Source: Advenella incenata
Lineage (GTDB): Bacteria > Pseudomonadota > Gammaproteobacteria > Burkholderiales > Burkholderiaceae_B
DNA: 64,000 nucleotides
NCBI RefSeq assembly: GCF_004217095.1
Contig: NZ_SHKO01000004.1
Coordinates: 62,001 to 126,000, forward strand
Direction of reading: 5' to 3'
The position numbers and the translations under genes were made by a program. Within the stretch, counting starts at the first letter, position 1. Every line of letters begins with the position of its first letter. Below, piece by piece: positions 27,461 to 36,448 of this stretch. A model generated the notes under the pieces. The model was given only the letters and a program-made list of their open reading frames with translations. It did no database searches and was not told where the DNA came from.

Positions 27461-29914
27461 ATGAATGTGCCCCGATCGCACCTGTTTCAGGGACGGCTGC
27501 TAAAGAAGTGCCTGACGACTGCGTTGCTGGTCGCCATTGCGCTCGCGCAGGCTGCGCATGCCGCGCCTGAGCGGGGCGCAACTCTATCGCCATCTGCCGA
27601 TATTGTGCCCTCACCGCTTCATACGAGCCCTGGTGCATTCGAGTCAACCCCGATAGCACCCACTTCCGATACGCGTGAGCACGTGTTGGCGCCTGTACTC
27701 GCAGATCAACCTGCTTCGGGTACCGGTCAGGTCTTGCGCAATGCTCCCATGGGCCGCGGCTTGGCTGCCGGCCGTTCTGTGACTGGAACTGCGTCCGCGG
27801 GCGCCCCGGTGTTTTCCCTTCTGGCGGCCAACGCCATTACTGCAGAACCGGTTATGCCCTCAGGTTCAGGGATGCCTGCAGCACCGGGGTCCTCGTTCAA
27901 ATCTTCTGCGTCACCGGCTCTTGTGCCGCCGATCACATCGCACATTGGCGTCGCACCGGCAGACCGGAATAAAGCACAGACGCAATGTCATGGCAGACGC
28001 GACCAGGTTTTCGTGGCGCATGAAGATGATGATCTGCTTTTCATGAACCCCGATATTTTCGACACGATCAGGGCTGGCGGTTGTATCCAGGTTGTCTATC
28101 TGACGGCAGGTGAACGAGGTGAAGGTGTGGGATATATGTCTCAGCGTGAAAATGGCGTACGCGCCGCCTATGCCCTGATGGCGGGCGCGGCCAACACCTG
28201 GGTGCAATCCCCGCTACTGCTGAACAAGGTGCACATCGCCCAGTATTCATTATGGAAAAATCCGCGCATCTCGCTGGTGTTCCTCAGAATTAAGGACCCG
28301 TGGCTGGATAAGGGGTGGGGCGATCTGACACCATTATCCCGGCTGGAAATTCAACCTGAGCAGATGGCCCAGGCGTTGGGTGAGTATTTCGAAACCTACA
28401 CGCGAGCATCATTGGTCAAGACGCTTTCGGCCCTGATCCTGCGTTTTGAGCCAGGCAAGATCCGTTTGATGGACGACAGCGTGGAAACACCATATAACAA
28501 ACTGTGCTGGCGCTGCACCGGACATGATCACCCTGATCACATTGCTTCTGCCAGACTGGTCCGCGATGCGATGGCAGTTACAGCGGGCAATTATGAAGCA
28601 GTCTCTTACGTTAACTATCCCAATCAGGAGCGCCCGCTGACCCTGACATTGCGGCAATTATCAGAAAAATCGCGGATTTTCAATGTGTACGCGCAATATG
28701 ACTACCGTTATTGCAACGTACCCCTCAATTGCAGGGAGCCGATAGGACCGGCAGCGCTGTGGGCCGAGCGCATGTACTATTCCAGCCAGTCAAATACAGC
28801 TGTGGTCTCGCTGTACACCGAGGCCGCCGGCCTTGGTCTGTTCACACGCGGCGAGTACAGCAACGCAGCAGTGTACTGGAACGGCCGAAAGAAGACCTGG
28901 ACAGTGTTGGGGGGGCTGGCGTTCACAGGGGTCAAGCCCTTTTTGACGCCCTCGGGCCACCTTGCGGTATTTGCCCGTGACGGACAGGGGCAGCTGTATT
29001 TCCGACGCGCCAGCGTGGCCACGCCCGAAAATGACGCTTCCTGGTCTGCATGGTATCGCCTGCCGGTGCTGTTGACCACCCAGCCACAGGTGGTCACGGT
29101 CGGCAAGCAGGTCAGGGTGGTGGGCATGGGCGCCGATGGCTACTATTATTATCTGCGCTCCACCGACATGCGTTCATGGCAAAAAAGCCGCTTGCCGGTA
29201 TTAAAAACGGCGAGCCAGACTTTTGCTTTGTTGCAGCATGGAACGCAGCTCTGGATGCTGGCGCAGACACTGAAGGGCGAATTGTGGATCAGCGTTCATC
29301 ACGAAAAATCGGGTTGGGGGCCATGGAGCGTGGCCGCCGGCCCGGACAGCCAGGGCGGTCTGACCGCGCTGGTCACCGATAAAAAAATCTTGCTGGCATA
29401 CTATCGCAACCGTGCCGATGGACATCTTTATCTGGCACAGGGACGGCTGGGCGACGATGCCCGTTCGGCATTGCGCTGGACATCGGTCACCGATCAGGGG
29501 CCTGAGTTCCAGGATGCGCCAGCCGTATTGAAAACCCGATCCGGCAGTATGGTGATAGCGACGATGAGTCGCACCGGAAAGTCAATCTGGACTCGGATTG
29601 ATGATGCGCCAACGCGTATCAAGGGGCCGTTTGCATCGGCACCGACGCTGGTTGACACCGCCGACGGCGTTATGCTGTATGCACGCAAGGCCAGTGATAA
29701 TCGGTGGATCCAGCAGTACTCGGCCCTGCATCTGGTTGACAAACAGTGGCAGGATAGCGAGCCGGTTATTGCCCCGCCATTTTATGGCGGGCACACCTTT
29801 GATGGTTCTACCGATATCCCCGAACAGGAGCAGGCGCAACTGCAGATGCAGCAGCGGCAACCACCACAGCAACGACCACAGCAACCATCACAGCAACCAT
29901 CACAGCAACAGTGA
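27461..29914 (+). CDS. Secreted PIG-L deacetylase with large C-terminal domain
   Basis: An 817-residue exported protein. A signal peptide ends at about residue 34 (ALAQAAHA|AP). Residues 35-175 are Pro/Ser/Ala-rich linker. The PIG-L/LmbE deacetylase domain covers about 180-390, with the metal motif AHEDDD (186-191; family AHPDDE) and a distal GHDHPDH (about 354-360). From about 400 to 790 a repeated Trp/Tyr-rich pattern (for example WSAWYRLPVLL, WGPWSVAAGPDSQGG) looks like a beta-propeller resembling the PLL-type sugar-binding fold. The tail is Gln/Pro-rich. Members remove N-acetyl groups from sugars. An extracellular glycan substrate is inferred. Confidence 0.82.
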   Translation: MNVPRSHLFQGRLLKKCLTTALLVAIALAQAAHAAPERGATLSPSADIVPSPLHTSPGAFESTPIAPTSDTREHVLAPVLADQPASGTGQVLRNAPMGRGLAAGRSVTGTASAGAPVFSLLAANAITAEPVMPSGSGMPAAPGSSFKSSASPALVPPITSHIGVAPADRNKAQTQCHGRRDQVFVAHEDDDLLFMNPDIFDTIRAGGCIQVVYLTAGERGEGVGYMSQRENGVRAAYALMAGAANTWVQSPLLLNKVHIAQYSLWKNPRISLVFLRIKDPWLDKGWGDLTPLSRLEIQPEQMAQALGEYFETYTRASLVKTLSALILRFEPGKIRLMDDSVETPYNKLCWRCTGHDHPDHIASARLVRDAMAVTAGNYEAVSYVNYPNQERPLTLTLRQLSEKSRIFNVYAQYDYRYCNVPLNCREPIGPAALWAERMYYSSQSNTAVVSLYTEAAGLGLFTRGEYSNAAVYWNGRKKTWTVLGGLAFTGVKPFLTPSGHLAVFARDGQGQLYFRRASVATPENDASWSAWYRLPVLLTTQPQVVTVGKQVRVVGMGADGYYYYLRSTDMRSWQKSRLPVLKTASQTFALLQHGTQLWMLAQTLKGELWISVHHEKSGWGPWSVAAGPDSQGGLTALVTDKKILLAYYRNRADGHLYLAQGRLGDDARSALRWTSVTDQGPEFQDAPAVLKTRSGSMVIATMSRTGKSIWTRIDDAPTRIKGPFASAPTLVDTADGVMLYARKASDNRWIQQYSALHLVDKQWQDSEPVIAPPFYGGHTFDGSTDIPEQEQAQLQMQQRQPPQQRPQQPSQQPSQQQ
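29855..29911 (+). repeat. 12-bp tandem repeat coding Gln/Pro tail
   Basis: About 4.7 units of a 12-bp repeat. The last full units, CAGCAACCATCA at 29879-29890 and 29891-29902, are identical; earlier units are degenerate. In frame it encodes QQPS-type tetrapeptides at the end of the PIG-L protein. Such tracts change length by slippage in whole codons. Confidence 0.85.
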
Positions 29915-30043
29915 CCCTGCTGACGCCAGACAGAGGCAGCGGTAGTGCGCGGTAACCCAAGTCTGGTGCGGGGCAGGCATGGCAATAATTGGTACAATTC
30001 GGTTTTTCACCTACCAATACGGCGCTTGGTGCCGCTAAACCAC

Positions 30044-30715
30044 ATGACTGAAGTCGTCCAAAGCTGGGCCGATGCCATCGGGTCCGAAAAGCAAAAGCCT
30101 TATTTCATATCGCTGCGCGAGCGTGTTCACCAGGCCCGGGAAAACGGCAATACGATTTACCCATCTGAACACGACACGTTCAATGCCTTTCGGCTAACGC
30201 CGCTGGAGCAGGTCAAAGTCGTCATTTTGGGGCAGGATCCCTATCATGGACCAGATCAGGCACACGGCCTGGCATTTTCGGTCAAACCGTCTGTGCGCAT
30301 TCCGCCGTCACTACTGAATATTTACAAGGAACTCAGAACCGATATTGCCGGATTTACCATGCCCAACCATGGCTATCTTGAAAAATGGGCACAGCAGGGT
30401 GTGCTGCTTCTGAATACGGTCCTTACCGTCCAGGCGGGTATGGCACATTCACATGCTGCCTGGGGGTGGGAGACCTTCACCGACCAGGTGATCCGTACGC
30501 TCAATGACAAACGCGAACATCTGGTGTTCATGCTTTGGGGCAATCATGCCAAAAAGAAAGGCGAGTTCATAGACAAAAAGCGTCATCTGGTGCTGACAGG
30601 CGTTCATCCCTCTCCACTGTCTGCCAGCCGTGGATTTTTTGGCTGCCGGCATTTTTCAAAAGCCAATGACTATCTCCAGGCCCACGGGCAGGCACCGATC
30701 GATTGGCAGGTCTAA
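30044..30715 (+). CDS. ung: Uracil-DNA glycosylase
   Basis: Family 1 uracil-DNA glycosylase of 223 residues that excises uracil from DNA in base-excision repair. The catalytic water-activating motif [18 protein letters not shown] and the C-terminal [21 protein letters not shown] are intact. ATG 30044 ([13 protein letters not shown]) matches the usual N-terminus; the frame is open 33 codons further upstream without family similarity. It shares with dut, in this same window, the job of keeping uracil out of DNA. Confidence 0.96.
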   Translation: MTEVVQSWADAIGSEKQKPYFISLRERVHQARENGNTIYPSEHDTFNAFRLTPLEQVKVVILGQDPYHGPDQAHGLAFSVKPSVRIPPSLLNIYKELRTDIAGFTMPNHGYLEKWAQQGVLLLNTVLTVQAGMAHSHAAWGWETFTDQVIRTLNDKREHLVFMLWGNHAKKKGEFIDKKRHLVLTGVHPSPLSASRGFFGCRHFSKANDYLQAHGQAPIDWQV

Positions 30716-30744
30716 GAAAATTTGATCGAAATGATGAGATTTTA

Positions 30745-30758
30745 TTGACTTGTATCAA
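30745..30758 (+). promoter_or_regulatory. FNR/DNR-type box before Crp/Fnr gene
   Basis: TTGAC-TTGT-ATCAA at 30745-30758 matches TTGAT-N4-ATCAA at 9 of 10 positions. It lies 59 bp before the ATG of the Crp/Fnr regulator, whose recognition helix has the E-x-x-S-R pattern that reads TTGAT. Autoregulation, or control by another FNR family member, is the likely meaning. Confidence 0.7.
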
Positions 30759-30817
30759 AATGTATTTTCATTAATGCTTTCACAATAGCGCTTATTCTCA
30801 TTGGAAGGATTAAGCCT

Positions 30818-31522
30818 ATGGTCAGAGGTGGTCTATCTGTTTGTGAATTCCTGGCGCGCTTGCCCATGTTCGAAGGCTTGACGCCGGCTGCAGTCAAGAC
30901 AATAGCCCTGTCAGTTACGCATCGCTCGTTCCACAAGGGCGCACTCATTCATGACATCATTGAAAAAGGCGCAACCCGCAAAGGGTTTCACATTGTCGTC
31001 AACGGCAGTGTCAAGCTGTTGTTTGTAGCCCCCAATGGTGGCGAAAAAGTCATACGTACGCTGGGACCGGGAGATAGTTTCGGAGAAGAGGGCGTCTTTT
31101 TGGAGAATATGGAAAATCTGGTGTCGGCGCAGGCCACCAGCAGTCTGTTTTTAGTGCATATTGCAAAGGACGGTATGCTTGCCTTGCTTGAACGCGAGCC
31201 GGCATTTGCCATGCGCATGCTCAGCAACATGAGTCGCCGGGTATATGGGTTGCTTAAGGACATTGAATCTTACACGCTCAAATCGGCTACTCAGCGTGTG
31301 GTCGACTATTTTCTTGAGCATGCGCAGCTTCAGGACGGCGGGCAGTTCTACTTTGACACGAATAAGGCGTTGGTTGCTTCGCTGCTGAACATCACCCCAG
31401 AGCATTTTTCGCGTATCATGCGCGATCTGTGTGTGCGCAACCTTATCACGGTAGAAGGCAGGAACGTTTATATCCCTGATCCGGCCCGGCTGCAGGCCTA
31501 CGAAACCCTGGGCAGCAGTTAA
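30818..31522 (+). CDS. Crp/Fnr family transcriptional regulator (DNR-like)
   Basis: A 234-residue regulator. The cyclic-nucleotide-binding-like sensor domain covers about residues 14-130 (GFHIVVNGSVKLLF, LGPGDSFGEEGVF). A long dimer helix follows, then a C-terminal HTH (NKALVASLLNITPEHFSRIMRDL). The recognition helix PEHFSR shows the E-x-x-S-R pattern of FNR, ANR and DNR. The N-terminal cysteine set of oxygen-sensing FNR is missing (only one early Cys), so a DNR/NnrR-like NO or redox sensor is more likely than true FNR. GGAAGGA precedes ATG 30818. No denitrification gene is in the window. Confidence 0.88.
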   Translation: MVRGGLSVCEFLARLPMFEGLTPAAVKTIALSVTHRSFHKGALIHDIIEKGATRKGFHIVVNGSVKLLFVAPNGGEKVIRTLGPGDSFGEEGVFLENMENLVSAQATSSLFLVHIAKDGMLALLEREPAFAMRMLSNMSRRVYGLLKDIESYTLKSATQRVVDYFLEHAQLQDGGQFYFDTNKALVASLLNITPEHFSRIMRDLCVRNLITVEGRNVYIPDPARLQAYETLGSS

Positions 31523-31648
31523 CGTTATGTACCCGCCCGCCAGCGATGTCTCATCACATGTGAGTAATGTGTCTTGGCTACTGTGTCCTGGCAGCAGGAT
31601 TTTATATGCCCATGCACACAGCCTTTGCCTCGACGTTTAAATCGCCGC

Positions 31649-32215
31649 TCAGACCTGGGTTTGTCTTGTGAGCTGCGCCTGCGCGCCTTCAGGCAGTCCC
31701 ACTTCAAAAACATTCAAGGTCATTGATATCAGGGTGTAGTACCCGGCCAGCCCAACCAGGTCCACGACGTTGTCCTGACCCAGCGTGTCGATTGCTTTGT
31801 CGTACAGCCGCTGAGGTATCTGACGGGTGGTCACCAGCGTGTGCACAAAATCATGTACAACCTGCTCGTCTTCCTGCGCAAAGGGGATGGGTTGATGATT
31901 ATTCATCAGCGCGTCAATGGTGTCCTGTGAAATACCCGCTTTGAGCGCGATTGGCTTGTGCGCCCACCACTCAAATTCAGATTGCCACAGCACCGCCATC
32001 GTCAAAATAGCCAGTTCAGACAAGCGGGTGCACAGGCTCGAGTCATAGCGGCAGTATTGACCCAGTGCCTGCGCATGTTCGGCCAGACCGGGTCGGTTCA
32101 GCCAGATGGCTAGTGGCCCGCGTACCTGACCGCGTGGGCCTGCGGCAATAGCAGCATATACCTGCTTTTGATGGTCGTTCATATTGGCCGGATCCGGCGC
32201 TGATAGGCGGGTCAT
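31649..32215 (-). CDS. Carboxymuconolactone decarboxylase family protein
   Basis: A 188-residue all-helical protein of the CMD family. The core LSELAILTMAVLWQSEFEWWAHKPIALKAGI is typical of gamma-CMD-like members. It lacks the CxxC of the AhpD peroxidase branch, so peroxidase activity is unlikely. ATG 32215 (MTRLSAPDPANMN) was chosen over an upstream frame extension inside the neighbouring gene. It follows the DUF4286-like gene by 8 bp and is last of a three-gene operon with an amidohydrolase, suggesting a step in catabolism of an aromatic-derived acid. Confidence 0.82.
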   Translation of the reverse strand: MTRLSAPDPANMNDHQKQVYAAIAAGPRGQVRGPLAIWLNRPGLAEHAQALGQYCRYDSSLCTRLSELAILTMAVLWQSEFEWWAHKPIALKAGISQDTIDALMNNHQPIPFAQEDEQVVHDFVHTLVTTRQIPQRLYDKAIDTLGQDNVVDLVGLAGYYTLISMTLNVFEVGLPEGAQAQLTRQTQV

Positions 32216-32223
32216 CGCGTTCC

Positions 32224-32835
32224 TTACTTGATAATGTTGAACATGGTGCGTTTGGTGTTTTTGAAGTGCGGGCGTACCCGGCTGCTCCATTCGGTGCCCC
32301 GGACTGTGAGCCATTGCGGTGAACCAAAGGTGTCTTGTGTCTGCAGCAAATAGAGCGCGTGGTAGCGCGGCGCGCCATCAGAGTTGTATAGGCGCATGGC
32401 CCTGACGGTGCCTGGTACGGCCGCCAGGCCAGGCATATGTTCTTGCGTATACCAGTCATTGAAGTCGGCCTCGGCGGCGGGGTCAACATCGGTTTCCACA
32501 ACGTAGTGCCAGGCCGCTGTTTTGTCCCAGGCCTGGCCACGCAGATCCAGCGTCAGTTGCAGCAGGTCTGTGCTCGCATTGGGGTAGTACTGCGCAATGG
32601 CAGCTGCCAGTGCACCGGTCGACATGACCTCGCTTGTGATTTTCGTTGACCCTTGCAGCATGGCGCGATCCAGGGCATCTGCAAGATAGATATAAGTCTC
32701 GGGCGCGTCAACGGCATGGCACAGGTGGGCACGGTTGTCACTGGCGCCCAGCACGTTACTGAGCAACGCATCGCAGTGCTCTCGGGTTAGCCGAATGCCG
32801 GGAATACGGATGACTATGACAGTTGATATAGTCAT
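32224..32835 (-). CDS. DUF4286-like protein
   Basis: A 203-residue protein built of two ferredoxin-like (alpha-beta barrel) halves. The second half carries DFNDWYTQEHMPGLAAVPGTVRAMRLY, the EHxP-type segment of DUF4286 and related dimeric alpha-beta barrel proteins found in aromatic catabolic operons. The ATG overlaps the stop of the amidohydrolase gene by 4 bp. No catalytic role can be read directly; it may bind a pathway intermediate. Confidence 0.65.
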   Translation of the reverse strand: MTISTVIVIRIPGIRLTREHCDALLSNVLGASDNRAHLCHAVDAPETYIYLADALDRAMLQGSTKITSEVMSTGALAAAIAQYYPNASTDLLQLTLDLRGQAWDKTAAWHYVVETDVDPAAEADFNDWYTQEHMPGLAAVPGTVRAMRLYNSDGAPRYHALYLLQTQDTFGSPQWLTVRGTEWSSRVRPHFKNTKRTMFNIIK

Positions 32836-33722
32836 TCGGCCGCTCCGGTTGCCTGGTTATCATCGAATCGATAAAGCACCTGGGGGTTGTCAACCAGGAT
32901 TTTCTTGCGCAGTGCGGGATTCTCGCACACGGCGCCGAAGATATTGAGCAACAGGCCATCATCAGGCACCTCGCCTGTGACATTTGGGTGCGGCCAGTCG
33001 CTGCCCCATAGCGTACGATCGGGCATGGCGTCGATAATGGCTTTCATGAACACATGGCCTGTCGTATAAGGCGCGGCGCCGCCGGCCAGTCGATCCACTC
33101 CTGAAATCTTGACCCAGGCCTGCTGACAGTGACGCAGTTGCAGCAGCGTTTCAAAGGCTTCACTATGTAAGCCTTTATTCGTGTCGATTCGCCCCATATG
33201 ATCAATCACAAAGGGGACAGGGAGATTTTTAAGGTCCGGCAGCAGGCGCAGCAGTGAAATCTCATCGGCGTGAATACAGATATGCCAGCCCAAATCGGCA
33301 ATTTTTCCGGCCATGGCCGTCACGTCGTCGATGGTTGCGCCAGCCAGATGCGCAACGAAATTGAAGCGCACGCCTCGAATGCCGGCCTGGTCCAGTTGTT
33401 GCAACTGTTCCCGGCTCACGTGTGCCGGCAATAGCGCCACCCCGCGATATTGACCCCGGCTTCGTCCTATGGCGTCTGTGATCGCTGCCATATCATAACC
33501 ATGGCAGTTGGGCTGGACCAGTACGGCGCGGCCCAGACCCAGATTGGCCTGTTTGGTATTCAGATCGTCAAAGCCAGCATCGGGTGGCGTATAGGAGCGA
33601 TTGGCATCAAATGGAAAGCGCTCGGCCGGGCCGAAGATATGACAATGGCTGTCGCAGGCATTGACGGGAACATCGAAGGTGATCTTTTCGGTGTGCTTTT
33701 TTGCCGGCGCACAGTCAAACAT
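32832..33722 (-). CDS. Amidohydrolase-2 family hydrolase (LigI-like)
   Basis: A 296-residue TIM-barrel metal-dependent hydrolase of the amidohydrolase-2 family. Metal and substrate motifs are ACDSHCHIFGP (about residues 22-32), HICIHAD, VIDHMGR and WGSDWPHPN near the C-terminus. The closest known functional relative by layout is 2-pyrone-4,6-dicarboxylate lactonase (LigI) of the protocatechuate 4,5-cleavage pathway. Together with the downstream CMD protein this suggests a lactone hydrolysis step in aromatic catabolism; the exact substrate is inferred. It is the first gene of the operon, divergent from the Tad locus. Confidence 0.82.
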   Translation of the reverse strand: MFDCAPAKKHTEKITFDVPVNACDSHCHIFGPAERFPFDANRSYTPPDAGFDDLNTKQANLGLGRAVLVQPNCHGYDMAAITDAIGRSRGQYRGVALLPAHVSREQLQQLDQAGIRGVRFNFVAHLAGATIDDVTAMAGKIADLGWHICIHADEISLLRLLPDLKNLPVPFVIDHMGRIDTNKGLHSEAFETLLQLRHCQQAWVKISGVDRLAGGAAPYTTGHVFMKAIIDAMPDRTLWGSDWPHPNVTGEVPDDGLLLNIFGAVCENPALRKKILVDNPQVLYRFDDNQATGAAE

Positions 33723-33995
33723 GGGTCGCGTTCCTTGGTGATATTCAAAGGCGGTATTTTAGAGGTGGTATTTCAAGTGGCATATTAGCTCGCTTGCTGC
33801 TCATGTTAGTAGGCTGTGGCTGCAAGCGCAATGGGCCGGTTTTGAATTCTGTTATGCATAAAACGTATACACCGGCAGGCAGGGGCGATTGCGCAAGGCG
33901 CGGCATATGGAAATGTCGCTGTCGGATTCTGCGAATTGCACCGGTTCCCGCTGCACGGCACACTATCTGCCTCATCAATCAATCGGAGGACAGGT

Positions 33996-34280
33996 ATGCA
34001 GGAACGTTTAAAAGCACAACGCGGGCAGGGCATGACCGAGTACATTATTGTTGTTGCCCTGGTGGCTATTTCTGCTATTGCAGTGTTTCAGCTGTTTGGT
34101 CAAACGCTGCGTTCGCAGACCGCAGCCATTGCCAGGGAACTGGCCGGCGAAGACGGCTCCGCCGAATCCCAGGCCGCCCGCAGCGCGGCTGAGCGCGCAG
34201 CAGGGCAAACGGCAGCCAAATCGCTCAAAAGCTTTACGGGCAATGCAGACGCTGCCGGTGGCGGCTCAACCGGGCAGTAA
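33996..34280 (+). CDS. Flp-type pilin
   Basis: A 94-residue prepilin of the Flp/Tad system. A short basic leader MQERLKAQRG is followed by the processing motif G|QGMTEY, with Glu at +5 and Tyr at +6, the hallmark of Flp pilins. A hydrophobic assembly helix (IIVVALVAISAIAVFQLFG) follows. The C-terminal 50 residues are Ala/Ser/Gln-rich and longer than in a minimal Flp. GGAGGA (33985-33990) lies 5 nt before ATG 33996. The cognate prepilin peptidase (TadV) is not in this locus. It is the first gene of the Tad cluster. Confidence 0.85.
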   Translation: MQERLKAQRGQGMTEYIIVVALVAISAIAVFQLFGQTLRSQTAAIARELAGEDGSAESQAARSAAERAAGQTAAKSLKSFTGNADAAGGGSTGQ

Positions 34281-34291
34281 TTGCATTTGTC

Positions 34292-35704
34292 ATGAGCGGG
34301 ATGTACTTGAAACATCGGCTGAACATGCGGCTTGACACTCAGCGAGGTCAGGCGCTGGTGCTTGGCCTTTTTCTGATCATGCTGCTGGCCGTGGCGCTGA
34401 TCTATCAGTTCGGTGTCGGGCAGGTCGTCGGGCGTAAGGCGCGACTGATGCATGCGGCCGACGCGGCGGCCTATTCAGGCGCGTTGGTACAGGCCCGGGC
34501 GCTGAATATGCAAGCATATATCAATCTTACGCAGACTGCGCACCAGGTGGCAATGGCGCATCTGGTGACACTCGGGTCCTGGAGCCAGTTTGCGGCAGCA
34601 CAGGGTCAGCAGCTGGCGACGTTCAATCCGCCTGCCCATGTGATCGGCATGATGTTCGGCGCGCAGCACCTGGCAGGGTACACCGCTTCCGCCGCTGCTT
34701 TGGCGTTACGAGATATGGCCCGCACAGGGGGCGAACTGCCACGTCTTTTTGCAGAACATGACCGGATCGTCCGGCATGTGCTGCAGGCGGCCTCTGTAGC
34801 GGTTCATCACAGCATGCAAAGCGCCAGGGACCAGGCGATCACGCAGGTTCTTGAGCAGAATTTCCCGCAAAGTTCTGTTTCGCACAAAGCGCTATTAACA
34901 CAGGGCGGACCGGTTCGTGAGCCGGCAACGGTCGTGCCTGTCAGCTATCCGGCGGATCAATCTGCGCCGTTGTCATGGACGGCTCGCAATCACCTCGACA
35001 AGCCCTATACAACACGTTACCGGCCAGCCGCAGGCTATCGACGGTTTCTTGAAGACGTGGTGGCGCTTTATGATTTTCTGGATGCTCGCGACCATGTGCA
35101 TCGCAACAACTGGATGGTGCAGTATCAATGCCCGCAACTGCGTCACGAGCTGCGGCGGCGCGGCCGAACAGTGCTCGATAGCAGCGGCAACTGGCAATCG
35201 ACAGATACTCAGTCCTATCATGCGCTCAGAAGCAATCAATATATCGGCTGCTACTACCGGGAATACCCCATGGGCTGGGGCTGGATCCCAGGCCGCGCGA
35301 ACAAGCCGGGGGCCGATATGCCTTACTCAGAAAACGCACCAGATAACTTTGGCGATATTGATTTTTGGCGCTGGGTTACCCGGGCCACAAATTGGGATAT
35401 TTTTTCCGGCAGCGCCAATCCGCTGGCAAACTCAAGGGCCGTTGCCGGCAAGCCTAAATGGGAGGGTGGCGGCCTGGTCCCTTTTTACGATGTGCGTGAG
35501 GCTTATCGCCGTCGCCCGTTGGGGTTCACGATTACAGTCAGGCAGCATTTTGCCGATCAGCCCACACTTGTCGTATCGGCCTCGGCAGAGACGTTCTTTG
35601 AGCCCGCCAGTGAAAAAAGGCAGTATCGCAGTGAACAACCGGGAATGTGGCATCCGTTCTGGCAGGCTCATCTAGTCCCGAACCCGGCCCAAAAGGAAGG
35701 CTGA
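34292..35704 (+). CDS. TadG-like Tad pilus assembly protein
   Basis: A 470-residue protein with a single N-terminal membrane helix (about residues 22-42, QALVLGLFLIMLLAVALIYQFG), preceded by the TadG/TadE-like RGQA. An Ala-rich helical segment (ADAAAYSGALVQARALNMQAYINL) follows, then a large periplasmic region. This is the layout of the TadG N-terminal-like family (PF13400 type). It lacks the +5 Glu of true pseudopilins, so cleavage by the prepilin peptidase is doubtful. It begins 11 bp after the pilin gene. It probably anchors or initiates the pilus. Confidence 0.75.
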   Translation: MSGMYLKHRLNMRLDTQRGQALVLGLFLIMLLAVALIYQFGVGQVVGRKARLMHAADAAAYSGALVQARALNMQAYINLTQTAHQVAMAHLVTLGSWSQFAAAQGQQLATFNPPAHVIGMMFGAQHLAGYTASAAALALRDMARTGGELPRLFAEHDRIVRHVLQAASVAVHHSMQSARDQAITQVLEQNFPQSSVSHKALLTQGGPVREPATVVPVSYPADQSAPLSWTARNHLDKPYTTRYRPAAGYRRFLEDVVALYDFLDARDHVHRNNWMVQYQCPQLRHELRRRGRTVLDSSGNWQSTDTQSYHALRSNQYIGCYYREYPMGWGWIPGRANKPGADMPYSENAPDNFGDIDFWRWVTRATNWDIFSGSANPLANSRAVAGKPKWEGGGLVPFYDVREAYRRRPLGFTITVRQHFADQPTLVVSASAETFFEPASEKRQYRSEQPGMWHPFWQAHLVPNPAQKEG

Positions 35705-35705
35705 T

Positions 35706-36410
35706 ATGAAACACCAGCAAGGACAGGCACTCACGGAAGGCTTGATTGTGCTTTTATGCATGCTCATTTTTTTTGCAGCAGCGACTGGGCTGGGGCGACT
35801 GCAGGATGTGGCGTTGTATGAGCAACATGCCAGCCGTTTTGGTGCGTTTGAGCTTGCCAGAGCAGGCGATATCGACAACGCCAAATTGTCGACCCGGTTT
35901 TTCCAGGGGCGGCATGCGGGCTGGCGTAACCGGCAGGGCAATGCGCTGGTGGTCGATGACCGGATACAGATCGGGTACAACAGGCAAGCCCTGCTTGATC
36001 CTCAAAGCCAGCCCGGTGCGGTTGACAGGAACGCGACCATTTTACGTAAGGAGTGGGAACTGCAGGACCGCGGCATCGCCAATGTGTCATTGCGCATTCG
36101 TCCGCGAGCGACTACGCCATCCGAACGAACACATACTGAATGGGCAGGGCAGGCACAGAAATTTTTGGGCAGTCTGGTAGTGTCGCTACGCAGGCATACC
36201 GCAATTCTGGTCGATGCCGGGCACGCCATCAATGCGCGGTCTGCGCACGAGCGTGCTGCCCGTTCCAATACCGCATGGCAGCAGGCCGCGCGCGCGTCGT
36301 ATGCGGCGGGAAAAAAAATTGCAGCTGCTGCCATGCCGGTTGATGCACCCTGGGGGCGGGCGGCACCCGTTTTTGACTGGTTCATGCCCTGGGCCGGCAA
36401 AAAACCATAA
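35706..36410 (+). CDS. TadE-like pseudopilin
   Basis: A 234-residue protein with an N-terminal QG|QALTEG site (Glu at +5, as in pseudopilins) followed by the hydrophobic helix LIVLLCMLIFFAAATGLGRL. The C-terminal 200 residues are periplasmic and not recognisable. The start is 1 bp after the TadG-like stop. The TadE/F group are minor pseudopilins needed for Flp assembly. A Gly replaces the usual Tyr at +6. Confidence 0.7.
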   Translation: MKHQQGQALTEGLIVLLCMLIFFAAATGLGRLQDVALYEQHASRFGAFELARAGDIDNAKLSTRFFQGRHAGWRNRQGNALVVDDRIQIGYNRQALLDPQSQPGAVDRNATILRKEWELQDRGIANVSLRIRPRATTPSERTHTEWAGQAQKFLGSLVVSLRRHTAILVDAGHAINARSAHERAARSNTAWQQAARASYAAGKKIAAAAMPVDAPWGRAAPVFDWFMPWAGKKP

Positions 36411-36448
36411 GTCCCTTTGTTGTTGCTTGAATTTTTCTGGACCATTGT

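Noticed and set aside
29855-29911. Short tandem repeats as a CRISPR array
   Set aside because: The units are 12 bp without spacers and lie in frame inside a coding sequence.
30722-30737. Second FNR-like site TTTGATCGAAATGATG
   Set aside because: Only one half-site matches; the spacing and second half differ from TTGAT-N4-ATCAA.
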